A stretch of DNA of 7,453 nucleotides from Elusimicrobiota bacterium (GCA_028871595.1 JAGWMT010000153.1:1-7453), one strand, 5' to 3'; shown: positions 1-5,617, numbered from the stretch's first letter. Made by a program: numbers and translations. The notes: generated by a model not told the origin, from the letters alone.

Positions 1-192
1 GAGCGCGTGCAGGGTTTCCTTTACTACATCGACAAGCAGGGCGACGTGTCCCGCGCCAAGATGGCTCGCGGCGGCAAGAAGGGCGGCAAGCCGGAGAAGG
101 TCGCCAAGGCCGGCGTGAAGAAGCAGAAGGGCTTCCTGTACTTCCTCGATAAGAAGGGCGACGTGTCCCGCGCGAAGATGGTCAACGCCTAA
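1..192 (+). CDS. Small basic repeat protein, 5' end outside window
   Basis: The reading frame is open from the first base and ends at TAA 190-192. A GTG at position 7 could be a start, but a conserved module begins only two residues later and there is no room to see a ribosome site, so the gene probably starts upstream. Two 17-residue copies of the pattern GFLY(Y/F)(I/L)DK(Q/K)GDVSRAKM are encoded at 13-63 and 130-180. They are identical at 14 positions and separated by a 22-residue Lys/Gly-rich linker. Each copy looks like a short beta-hairpin (aromatic strand, DKxGD turn, second strand), and the protein as a whole is strongly basic. I have an impression of similar small hypothetical proteins in Elusimicrobiota or Deltaproteobacteria but can name no function. 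Binding to nucleic acid or another polyanion is only a guess from charge. The gene ends 26 bp before a strong terminator, so it closes its transcription unit. Confidence 0.72.
   Translation, partial: ERVQGFLYYIDKQGDVSRAKMARGGKKGGKPEKVAKAGVKKQKGFLYFLDKKGDVSRAKMVNA
13..180 (+). repeat. Two-copy coding repeat within the small basic protein
   Basis: A 51-bp unit occurs at 13-63 and again at 130-180, 117 bp apart and in the same frame. The 3' halves are nearly identical at the DNA level around GGCGACGTGTCCCGCGC, while the 5' halves differ mostly at synonymous or conservative positions. This fits an old in-frame duplication kept under protein-level selection. Confidence 0.85.
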
Positions 193-218
193 TAGGCGTT
201 CACCCCATCGCCGAAGTC

Positions 219-254
219 GACCCCCGGCGCGCAAGCGCCGGGGGTCATTTTTTT
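219..254 (+). terminator. Rho-independent terminator with GCAA tetraloop
   Basis: A perfect 12-bp stem (219-230 with 235-246, core CCCCCGGCGC/GCGCCGGGGG) closes on a GCAA loop, a GNRA-type tetraloop. One intervening A is followed by seven T residues at 248-254. It lies just after the stop of the small repeat protein and should end that transcript. It is the most canonical terminator in the window. Confidence 0.93.
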
Positions 255-262
255 GTCATACT
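254..262 (+). promoter_or_regulatory. Extended -10 promoter for panE, leaderless geometry
   Basis: TGTCATACT reads as an extended -10 element (TGn plus CATACT at 257-262). The hexamer ends 6 nt before the panE ATG at 269, so transcription would be expected to start at or next to the A of the start codon. No Shine-Dalgarno sequence lies between the terminator and the ATG. I see no good -35 match 16-18 bp upstream; that stretch is the GC-rich terminator stem. The geometry copies the promoter at 3722-3749. Confidence 0.55.
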
Positions 263-268
263 CCCGCG

Positions 269-1195
269 ATGGACGAACCCGTCCTCGTCGTCGGTCCCGG
301 CGCCGTTGGCCTGGCCCTGACCGCAGGCCTGCGCCGCTCGGGCGAGCGCGTGGCGCTGCTGGGACGCGCGCCCGCCGCGGAGCGGCGCCTGGCCGCCTCC
401 GGCTTCGCCGCGACGAACACTAACGGCCGGACGACCCTGATCCGCGGCGGACTTCTTTCCGCCCGCTCCCTCAAGGCTCCGGCTTCGGCGGCCTTCTTCT
501 GCGTGAAGTCCGGCGACGCGGCCCAGGCCGCCGCCGCGGCCCGTCGTTGGATCGGTCCCCGGACCCCGGTGGTCGCGCTGCAGAACGGCTTGGGCCACGA
601 GAAGATCTTCCGTCGCGCCTTCGGTCCGCGGCGAACCGTCATCGGCGTCTGCTATTTCGCCGCCGACCGGCCCGCCCCCGGGGACCTTCGCCTAAACGGC
701 GGTGAGGACATCCTGCTCGCCCGCCGCGCCGGCAACGCCTCGGCCCTGGAAAGCGCGCGGGAACTCCTGACCCGGGCCGGGTTCCGAGTCCACGTTAAGG
801 GAAGCGAGGCCGGAATGCTCTGGACCAAGGCCGCCTTCAACGCCGCGGTCAATCCCCTGGGCGCCGTTTGCGCGGTGGAAAGCGGACGTCTGGCCGAGGA
901 TCCCGCCCTCCGGGAATTGTCGTTGCGCGCGCTGGCCGAGGCCGCCGCCGCCGCCAAAGCCGCCGGGCACCGGCTGGATTACCCCGACATGGCGGAGAAG
1001 CTTCTCCGCAGCGGCCGGAACGCCCCGCGCCAGCGCAATTCCATGCTCCAGGATTTGGCGGCGGGGCGCCGGACCGAAGCCGACGCCATCCTGGGGCCCT
1101 TGCTGGCCTCGGCCCGTCGGCACCGCGTCGCCGCGCCCACCCTGGAACTGTTGGCCGCCGTCGTCGCGCGCCTGGAACGGAGGCGATCCCGATGA
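269..1195 (+). CDS. panE: 2-dehydropantoate 2-reductase (ketopantoate reductase)
   Basis: It is predicted to reduce ketopantoate to pantoate with NADPH in the cytoplasm, the second step of the pantoate branch of pantothenate/CoA synthesis. The 308-residue length is normal for the family. The N-terminal Rossmann domain carries GPGAVG at residues 9-14, CVKSGD at 78-83 and LQNGLG at 104-109. The C-terminal helical domain has the family's catalytic pattern: Lys187 in LWTKAAFN (equivalent to E. coli Lys176), Asn191 and Asn195 in NPLGAV, then NSMLQD at 257-262 and RTEAD with Glu270 (E. coli Ser244 and Glu256 equivalents). The ATG at 269 fits the start of the Rossmann strand directly, and no ribosome site precedes it, so the message may be leaderless. 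The stop overlaps the next ATG (ATGA, 1192-1195), so panE and the FolD gene form a coupled pair. PanE-like proteins with other substrates exist, but all key residues are present here. Confidence 0.93.
   Translation: MDEPVLVVGPGAVGLALTAGLRRSGERVALLGRAPAAERRLAASGFAATNTNGRTTLIRGGLLSARSLKAPASAAFFCVKSGDAAQAAAAARRWIGPRTPVVALQNGLGHEKIFRRAFGPRRTVIGVCYFAADRPAPGDLRLNGGEDILLARRAGNASALESARELLTRAGFRVHVKGSEAGMLWTKAAFNAAVNPLGAVCAVESGRLAEDPALRELSLRALAEAAAAAKAAGHRLDYPDMAEKLLRSGRNAPRQRNSMLQDLAAGRRTEADAILGPLLASARRHRVAAPTLELLAAVVARLERRRSR
1179..1183 (+). promoter_or_regulatory. Ribosome binding site of the FolD gene
   Basis: GGAGG inside the end of panE, 8 nt before the ATG at 1192. It fixes that ATG as the FolD start and rejects upstream in-frame starts. 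It also shows that this genome does use strong Shine-Dalgarno sites for internal operon genes, in contrast to the first genes at 269 and 3715. Confidence 0.8.
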
Positions 1196-2049
1196 GCGCC
1201 CGCGCTCTGGACGGACGCGCGCTGGCTCTCGAGATCCTGGCCGAGGCGGGACGCCGGGCCCGCGCCGCGCGCCGCCGGCGCGGACGGGCGCCCCGACTGG
1301 CGATCGTCGCCGCCGCCGGGAGCGCGGCGGAGATCTACCTCAAGATGAAGTTGCGCGCCTGCGCCGCGGCCGGCGTGGAGACGACCGTCCACCGCCTGTC
1401 CACCGGGCCGCGCGCGAAGACCCTAGGTCTGATGGCCGATTACGCCTCCGACTCGGCGACCGACGCGCTGATCGTGGAAACCCCCTATCCGCGGGGCCTC
1501 ACCGCCGCCGACGTCGCCGGACTCATCCCGCCGGGCAAGGACGCGGAAGGCGTGACCCCGGAGGTCTACGGCCGGCTGTTCCTCACGAAGGATTGGAACG
1601 AGGCCGCGGACCTCAATGGGCCGTGCACGGCCTTCGCCCTGGCCCGCCTGGCCATCGCCGCGAAGGTCCCGCTGGCGGGACGCCGGGCTTTAATCGTCGG
1701 CCGTTCGGCGACGGTGGGCCGGCCCGCCGCCCATCTGTTCTCCACGCTGAACATGACGGTCACCCTCGCGCACTCGCGCTCCAGGAACCTGGCGGCCCTG
1801 TGCCGCGAGGCCGACGTTCTGGTCGCCGCGGCGGGGGTCCCGGCCTTAATCAAGCCTTCCTGGATCAAACGCGGCGCCCTAGTGCTCGACGCGGGCGTGC
1901 ACCGTTCGGGAGCACGCATCGTCGGCGACGTGGCGCCGGGCGCCGAAGCGCGCGCGGGCGTCCTGACTCCCGTGCCGGGCGGAGTCGGCCCCGTCACCAC
2001 CGCCGTGGCCGTCCTTCAAACAGCGCTCCTCGCCGAAAGACGGGCTTAA
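1192..2049 (+). CDS. folD: FolD-family methylene-THF dehydrogenase/cyclohydrolase, altered active site
   Basis: FolD enzymes oxidise 5,10-methylene-THF to methenyl-THF with NADP and hydrolyse that to 10-formyl-THF. The protein has 285 residues, the usual length. The N-terminal catalytic domain keeps the Tyr-x3-Lys helix (Tyr49, Lys53 in AEIYLKMKLRAC; E. coli Lys54). The NADP domain is intact: VGRSATVGRP (169-178), HSRSRNL (194-200), ADVLVAAAG (207-215) and the signature PVPGGVGPVT (260-269). Two folate-site residues are changed. The normal QLPLP is ETPYP (96-100), so Gln98 of E. coli becomes Glu96, and KDVDG is KDAEG (116-120), so Asp121 becomes Glu119. Both codons read cleanly (GAA at 1477 and 1546). 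The fold is therefore FolD, but cyclohydrolase activity, or even folate specificity, may differ. Start choice rests on the ATGA overlap with panE and a GGAGG site. The gene ends tail-to-tail with the minus-strand unit, the two stops overlapping. PanB, upstream of PanE in the pathway, consumes methylene-THF, which gives the pairing a rationale. Confidence 0.88.
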   Translation: MSARALDGRALALEILAEAGRRARAARRRRGRAPRLAIVAAAGSAAEIYLKMKLRACAAAGVETTVHRLSTGPRAKTLGLMADYASDSATDALIVETPYPRGLTAADVAGLIPPGKDAEGVTPEVYGRLFLTKDWNEAADLNGPCTAFALARLAIAAKVPLAGRRALIVGRSATVGRPAAHLFSTLNMTVTLAHSRSRNLAALCREADVLVAAAGVPALIKPSWIKRGALVLDAGVHRSGARIVGDVAPGAEARAGVLTPVPGGVGPVTTAVAVLQTALLAERRA

Positions 2050-2060
2050 GCCCGCTTCGG
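2033..2060. other. Hairpin over the convergent stop codons
   Basis: The palindrome CGGGCTTAAGCCCG (2041-2054) has a 5-bp GC-rich stem and a TTAA loop at 2046-2049. The stem extends outward through G2039-C2055 and the CCGAA/TTCGG arms (2033-2037 with 2056-2060), with bulged A at 2038 and 2040, giving about 11 bp. The loop contains both TAA stops: folD at 2047-2049 on plus and the GYF gene at 2046-2048 on minus. There is no T-run on either side, so it is not a canonical intrinsic terminator. It could still pause or protect both converging transcripts. Confidence 0.5.
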
Positions 2061-2264
2061 AGAGTTCGCCGCCGGCCCGGACGCCGGAGACAAAAGGCCC
2101 TTCAGCTCCGCGACATCTTTGGCCGGCTTCCAGTCCTCCGGCCCGCGCGCGCCCTCCGGGGCGACGCGCGAGTCGGGAGTGAAGCCTTCTTGTTTGACCA
2201 GGAACCGGTCGAGGTGCGGACCCCTCACCCGCTTCGTCCGCTCGTCGTAAAACCAGTATCTCAC
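2046..2264 (-). CDS. Small GYF_2-like domain protein
   Basis: A 72-residue protein read from GTG at 2264-2262. That codon overlaps the TGA of the upstream kinase-like gene (GTGA), and AAGGG lies 6 nt before it within that gene. The residues resemble the GYF_2 (DUF4339) pattern: an aromatic strand YWFYDE at 3-8, Gly15-Pro16 (RGPH) where the family has YGP, a leucine-containing helix, FTPDSRV at 28-34 where the family has tpdtlV, and DWKPA at 44-48 matching the terminal dW.pA motif. The last 14 residues are a Ser/Pro/Ala-rich tail. Such domains are thought to act as small protein-interaction modules, often attached to membrane or secretion-linked proteins. This one has no signal peptide or membrane segment. 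The match is by eye and the family call is moderate, but the tight overlap argues that it is a real gene. A longer N-terminal reading (to 2468) would be a shadow of the kinase gene. Confidence 0.7.
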   Translation of the reverse strand: MRYWFYDERTKRVRGPHLDRFLVKQEGFTPDSRVAPEGARGPEDWKPAKDVAELKGLLSPASGPAANSPKRA

Positions 2265-3715
2265 CGTCCACCCTTGCGGCCGCCCAGGAGCGAGCCGAAA
2301 AAGCCGCGGCGCGCCTCCGGCTCCCGTCGCGCGGCCTCGGCACGGGCATCCAGGATGCGCCGGTGCCAGCCGTTCGCGTACGCCAGATACGGCTCCAGCC
2401 TTTCGAGGAACGTTTCCGCGTTTCGATCCACCGCGGCGAGATAGACGTCCCGCTGCGCCCGCGACCAACCCTGGCCGGCGAGAAGCGAGTCCATGCGCGC
2501 GCGTCCGCCGGCGTCATAGTCGGCCTTCCAGCGGGCGAACCGGTCGCGGTAGAGGACGGGGTCGTTCGCGCTCAGGCGGTCCACGAGGGGGAAATTTTTC
2601 AGCATGACCTGCTCGTCGACCTCCCGCGGCGCGGCTTTCTCCAGCGGCGCGCGCGACAGCTTCTCGAAGTCGATCAGCCCGAACCGGCCGCCGCCCAATG
2701 GCAGAACGTCCGCTCCATGCATGTCCCCCAAGCCCAGGACCAGCTGAACGATGGCCGCGTCCGCCCGCTGTTCCGGCGAAAGTTCCCGACGGCGGCTCTC
2801 CCCGTCGCCGATGGACGGAAGCCCTTCGCTGAGAACGAACACGTCCTTGCCGTCGCGGAAGACGCTCACGCGCGGCGCCACGGAGAACGAGCGGGACAAC
2901 TGCGGGTCCGCGCGCAGAACCGCGGCGAACCCCGCCTCATTGGCCGCCCGCGTCTCCGCGGGGGTGGCCGCGATGACCGCGTCGGGAGAGGACCCCAGGC
3001 GCTTCAAGAACCACGGCTTCCCGTCGATGCGGACATTCGTCGTCTCCCCGGAATTGCCGCGGCCCGTCGCGCCGGCCCATTCGATCCGGGCCATCCCGGG
3101 GATCGCTCCCGGCCCGGTCTTACCCTCGGCGCCGGCGCGCCGCAATCCCGCCAGGACCTTGCCCGCCGCGTTCGACGGAAGCCCGGCCTCGTCCGGCGGA
3201 ACCGCGTCCCCGGCGCGGACGGCGGAAAGGTCGAACAGCTCAGACGAGCGCGCCCAGGCCGCCTCGCCCGCGCCCGGAGTCGAATCGGGAGCGGCGCTCT
3301 CCGACGCCGGGGCCCGCGCTCGCCGACCGAAGGAAGCGGATGACCGGCCCGAAACGGACGGTCCCGATATCGGGGCCGCGCGGGGGATCAAAACCGCCGC
3401 AGGAGCGGCGAGAACGGCCGCCGGGGAAGCGACGGGGGGCGCGAGGACCGCCGCCGACGCGGGCACTAAAACGGCCTGAGGGGCGGCGACCGCGGCAGGG
3501 GACCCCGGAACGGCCGGAGCGGAGTAGAGCGGAACCAACGCGGCGGCCCCGGGCGCCGAAGCGGCGCTCGCGGCGCCGGAACCGACCGGCGCGTCGATCG
3601 GCGGAAGTTCGACGGTCCCGGCGAACGGCGTTCCCGCCGCCAAGGACAGAAGCGCCGCCGCGGCGAGCGCGCGATAAAGGAGGGCGCGGCGCGGGCCGCG
3701 CTCGACGAGGCTCAT
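2261..3715 (-). CDS. Exported kinase-like protein (PI3/4-kinase-type catalytic motifs)
   Basis: The 484-residue protein starts at ATG 3715-3713. Residues 1-32 form a Sec-type signal: RGPRR, a hydrophobic Ala/Leu run, then TPFAG as a likely cleavage area. Residues 40-150 are low-complexity Ala/Pro/Ser/Val with recurring PAAVL-like units, probably a disordered stalk. From about 205 a kinase-like domain follows: a Gly/Ser-rich GRGNSGETTNV (218-228) where a nucleotide loop would lie, WFLKRL with Lys238 as candidate ATP-binding lysine, Glu260 as its possible partner, then LGLGDMHGADVL (327-338) and GLIDFE with Asp349. The order (GD-H-x-x-D then IDFE) closely resembles PI3/4-kinase-like and related atypical kinases, where GDxHxxN and IDF carry the catalytic and metal residues. 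Asn is replaced by Asp336 here. The Arg/Lys-rich C-terminus ends in GFFGSLLGGRKGGR. Function and substrate are unknown. If exported, the source of ATP is a puzzle, so it could be a pseudokinase, an effector, or a protein acting before export. The gene is coupled to the GYF-like gene by a 4-bp GTGA overlap. Confidence 0.83.
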   Translation of the reverse strand: MSLVERGPRRALLYRALAAAALLSLAAGTPFAGTVELPPIDAPVGSGAASAASAPGAAALVPLYSAPAVPGSPAAVAAPQAVLVPASAAVLAPPVASPAAVLAAPAAVLIPRAAPISGPSVSGRSSASFGRRARAPASESAAPDSTPGAGEAAWARSSELFDLSAVRAGDAVPPDEAGLPSNAAGKVLAGLRRAGAEGKTGPGAIPGMARIEWAGATGRGNSGETTNVRIDGKPWFLKRLGSSPDAVIAATPAETRAANEAGFAAVLRADPQLSRSFSVAPRVSVFRDGKDVFVLSEGLPSIGDGESRRRELSPEQRADAAIVQLVLGLGDMHGADVLPLGGGRFGLIDFEKLSRAPLEKAAPREVDEQVMLKNFPLVDRLSANDPVLYRDRFARWKADYDAGGRARMDSLLAGQGWSRAQRDVYLAAVDRNAETFLERLEPYLAYANGWHRRILDARAEAARREPEARRGFFGSLLGGRKGGR

Positions 3716-3721
3716 ACGGCT

Positions 3722-3749
3722 AGTGTAGCCCCGCCCGACGGAAAGTCAA
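3722..3749 (-). promoter_or_regulatory. Consensus-like sigma70 promoter of the kinase-like gene
   Basis: On the minus strand the -35 box TTGACT (3749-3744) and -10 box TACACT (3727-3722) are separated by 16 bp. The -10 hexamer ends 6 nt before the ATG at 3715, so the predicted start of transcription falls on or beside the initiation codon and no Shine-Dalgarno site can fit. The -35 box contains the TGA stop of the upstream glycosidase-like gene (3748-3746), so this promoter separates the kinase/GYF unit from the pruA unit. Confidence 0.75.
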
Positions 3750-4912
3750 GGCCGGACGGAGGATGGAACGGGGCCGATCAGTTCGAGATACTGTCCCGCC
3801 GCCATCGTCAGCCCGCGCTCGCAGCCCAGCACGAAGGACCGATAGGGGCTCCCGTCGTCGTTGACGGCCTCCAGAACCTGCCCGTGCCGCTCGATCAGCC
3901 CCTCGATCCGACCCCGGCCGTCAGATACGTCCCGGCCCAGGCCCCGGAGCCCGTTGAGCCACATCGCGCCCAGGTGCAGCCACGCCGCGCGATGGTAGCC
4001 CGCGACGAGACGGGTTAGAAGAGGCACGGTCGCCCCATCGTGCGGAACGGCGGCGCAGCGGATGGGCCAGGGATGCTCCAGTCGCTCGGCGAGCACTCGA
4101 TCGGCGGCGGCCGAAAGGATCGACCTGTCGAACAAGCCGAGATACAAGGCGAGCACGGCGGAGTCGACGCTCAGCGCCTCCGTGGCGGCGTGGTCGCGGA
4201 AATGATCCCCCCGCCATCGATCGGTCCGCAAACGGCGGGAAAATTCCTCCGGGTCATGCCTCGTCTTTAGGCCCAGTGACGGCGCCTCGCGCAGGGCCAT
4301 CAGGGCGCACACGTTATTGTAGGTCGACGACGGGCGGCGCACGGTATCGGCCCAATCGCCGGTGATTTCCATCGAGATGAGCCCGTCCGCGAAATGGGTC
4401 GTCTCGTATTCGTCGAAAAGTTTCTGCAGGATCGCACGGTTTTCCGCGTCGGGCCTCACACCGGTCCGGCGCCGGCGCTCCCCATGCGCGAAGATCAGCC
4501 AGGGCAGGCTGTCCCCGCGCGGCCAAGGCATGTCGAAGCCGTGGAAGCGCGTGAAGCAGCTGGTGACATGCCCGAGACGCGCCGATTCACGCGTCATGAA
4601 GTCGATTTGGCCGCTCAGATACTCGTCCCCGAGCACGTCCCACGCGCCGCGCAGGGACTTGCCGAAGTCGGAGACCCACATGAAGCGGAAATGTCCCTCT
4701 CCCGCGTACAGCACCGCCCCCGCGTTGCGCCGCAGGACGCCTTCCGCGATGCCGGACGACGTCAGGCCCGCCGCTCGGGGGATGCCGAAAAGGATCAAGC
4801 GCCATGCGTCCACGGCGTTCAAGGCGACCGACAGCGGCGCCTCGAACGTGACGGCGTAGGGCCCGAGCTTCAGAAGCCGGCGCTCAGCCCCGGACAGCGC
4901 GTCGCCAGCCAC
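3746..4912 (-). CDS. Six-hairpin glycosidase-like protein
   Basis: About 388 residues if read from GTG 4912-4910. The recognisable domain begins near LKLGPYAVTFEAPLS (15-28). GHFRFMWVSDFG (73-84) resembles the WPRD-type element of GH15 glucoamylases and amylo-alpha-1,6-glucosidase-like (alpha/alpha)6 barrels. It is followed by TSCFTRFHGFDMPWPRGDSL (117-136) and GLISMEITGDWADT (177-190), where such barrels place a DLWE/DW element. Later come AATEALSVDSA, HPWPIRC and YHRAAWLHLGAMWLNGL, aromatic-rich helices typical of the fold. A glycoside hydrolase role is inferred; no catalytic acid or base can be assigned with confidence and the substrate is unknown. No signal peptide is visible. The start is uncertain. 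GTG 4912 overlaps the upstream gene by 43 bp and lacks a Shine-Dalgarno site, while CTG 4873-4871 would overlap its TGA as CTGA. It is the last gene of the pruA unit. Confidence 0.78.
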   Translation of the reverse strand: MAGDALSGAERRLLKLGPYAVTFEAPLSVALNAVDAWRLILFGIPRAAGLTSSGIAEGVLRRNAGAVLYAGEGHFRFMWVSDFGKSLRGAWDVLGDEYLSGQIDFMTRESARLGHVTSCFTRFHGFDMPWPRGDSLPWLIFAHGERRRRTGVRPDAENRAILQKLFDEYETTHFADGLISMEITGDWADTVRRPSSTYNNVCALMALREAPSLGLKTRHDPEEFSRRLRTDRWRGDHFRDHAATEALSVDSAVLALYLGLFDRSILSAAADRVLAERLEHPWPIRCAAVPHDGATVPLLTRLVAGYHRAAWLHLGAMWLNGLRGLGRDVSDGRGRIEGLIERHGQVLEAVNDDGSPYRSFVLGCERGLTMAAGQYLELIGPVPSSVRP

Positions 4913-5616
4913 GCCGAGAGCTGGGCGTCGGTGAACTTGAGCGCATGGTCGCCGTCCGGCGTATAATTGAAGAGCTCGTTGTTCTTGACCGCGCACGTCT
5001 TGCCCTGCGCGTCGCGGAAGGTCGACTCCGCGTTGGGGCGGCCCGACGGGGACTCTCCCAGCCGGAAGCCGGCGTCCAGCATCAGGCCCGCGTAGCGCGG
5101 GATCTCCACGCCCCCGCGGTCGGCCGGATCGATGCGCGAGGCGACGGTCACGGCGCCGCGCTCCAGGGACGCGATCTGCGCGGTGGCCGGGTTGAAGTTC
5201 ACGCGGCCTCCGTCGCTCATCCGCACCGACACGACGCCGGCCGCGGCGTCCATGGTCAGTTCCGGCGTGCCGCGGCGCGGGAAGAAGAAGAACTCCCGGG
5301 CGGAGGTCAGGTTCGGATTCCCCTCGCCGTCGCCGTAGGAGTTGAACACCATCAGCAGGCCGTCGTCGAAGAACGCATGCGCCCGGTAGACCAAGCCGTT
5401 GGTGGCCGTGGGGTCGATGGACACGAAGCAATGGCCGGAAGACAGGCTGTCGGCGTAGCCCTGGGTCCCGCCGATCATGACGGGACTGACCTGGGGACAG
5501 ACCGAGGCGATCCGCGCGGCGAGGGATTCATGGAAGTACGGACGCCAGGCCTGCGCCCGCGCCGAGGACGCGAGGACGGAAACGGCGCACACGGCGGAGA
5601 AAATCAGCTTATTCAT
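4870..5616 (-). CDS. Secreted protein of unknown family
   Basis: The protein has 248 residues from ATG 5616-5614. Residues 1-23 are a clear Sec signal peptide: MNK, a hydrophobic core LIFSAVCAVSVLA, then SSARAQA with an Ala-x-Ala cleavage pattern. The mature part is mixed beta-like sequence with IGGTQGYADS (48-57), SYGDGEGNPNL (93-103) and the unusual run REFFFFPRRG (107-116). Its four cysteines (40, 63, one in GKTCAVKN, one in ATRCPGL near the C-terminus) could form two disulfides, which fits an extracytoplasmic place. I do not recognise a family. The ATG lies 1 nt after the pruA stop, with GAGG 6 nt upstream inside pruA, so it is translated as part of that operon. A second in-frame ATG four codons upstream (5628) would blunt the signal peptide and put the start on the ribosome site. 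The glycosidase-like gene overlaps its 3' end. Confidence 0.87.
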   Translation of the reverse strand: MNKLIFSAVCAVSVLASSARAQAWRPYFHESLAARIASVCPQVSPVMIGGTQGYADSLSSGHCFVSIDPTATNGLVYRAHAFFDDGLLMVFNSYGDGEGNPNLTSAREFFFFPRRGTPELTMDAAAGVVSVRMSDGGRVNFNPATAQIASLERGAVTVASRIDPADRGGVEIPRYAGLMLDAGFRLGESPSGRPNAESTFRDAQGKTCAVKNNELFNYTPDGDHALKFTDAQLSAWLATRCPGLSAGF

Positions 5617-5617
5617 T

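Noticed and set aside
868..1191. Extension of the FolD frame upstream into panE
   Set aside because: This part is an out-of-frame reading of panE. The ATG at 1192 has a GGAGG site and begins at the family's usual N-terminal DG motif.
2363..3343. 326-codon plus-strand open frame opposite the kinase-like gene
   Set aside because: It has typical antisense composition (Arg/Ala/Pro-rich) and no start signal. The minus-strand frame has a promoter, a signal peptide and domain motifs.
3280..3600. Ala/Pro-coding low-complexity stretch as a DNA repeat array or CRISPR
   Set aside because: The repetition is loose and only at the protein level (PAAVL-like units); there are no regular identical repeats with spacers.
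4913..5431. Extension of the glycosidase-like frame upstream to 5431
   Set aside because: It is Arg/Pro-rich shadow sequence over the secreted-protein gene, which has a clear signal peptide and a real protein composition in its own frame.
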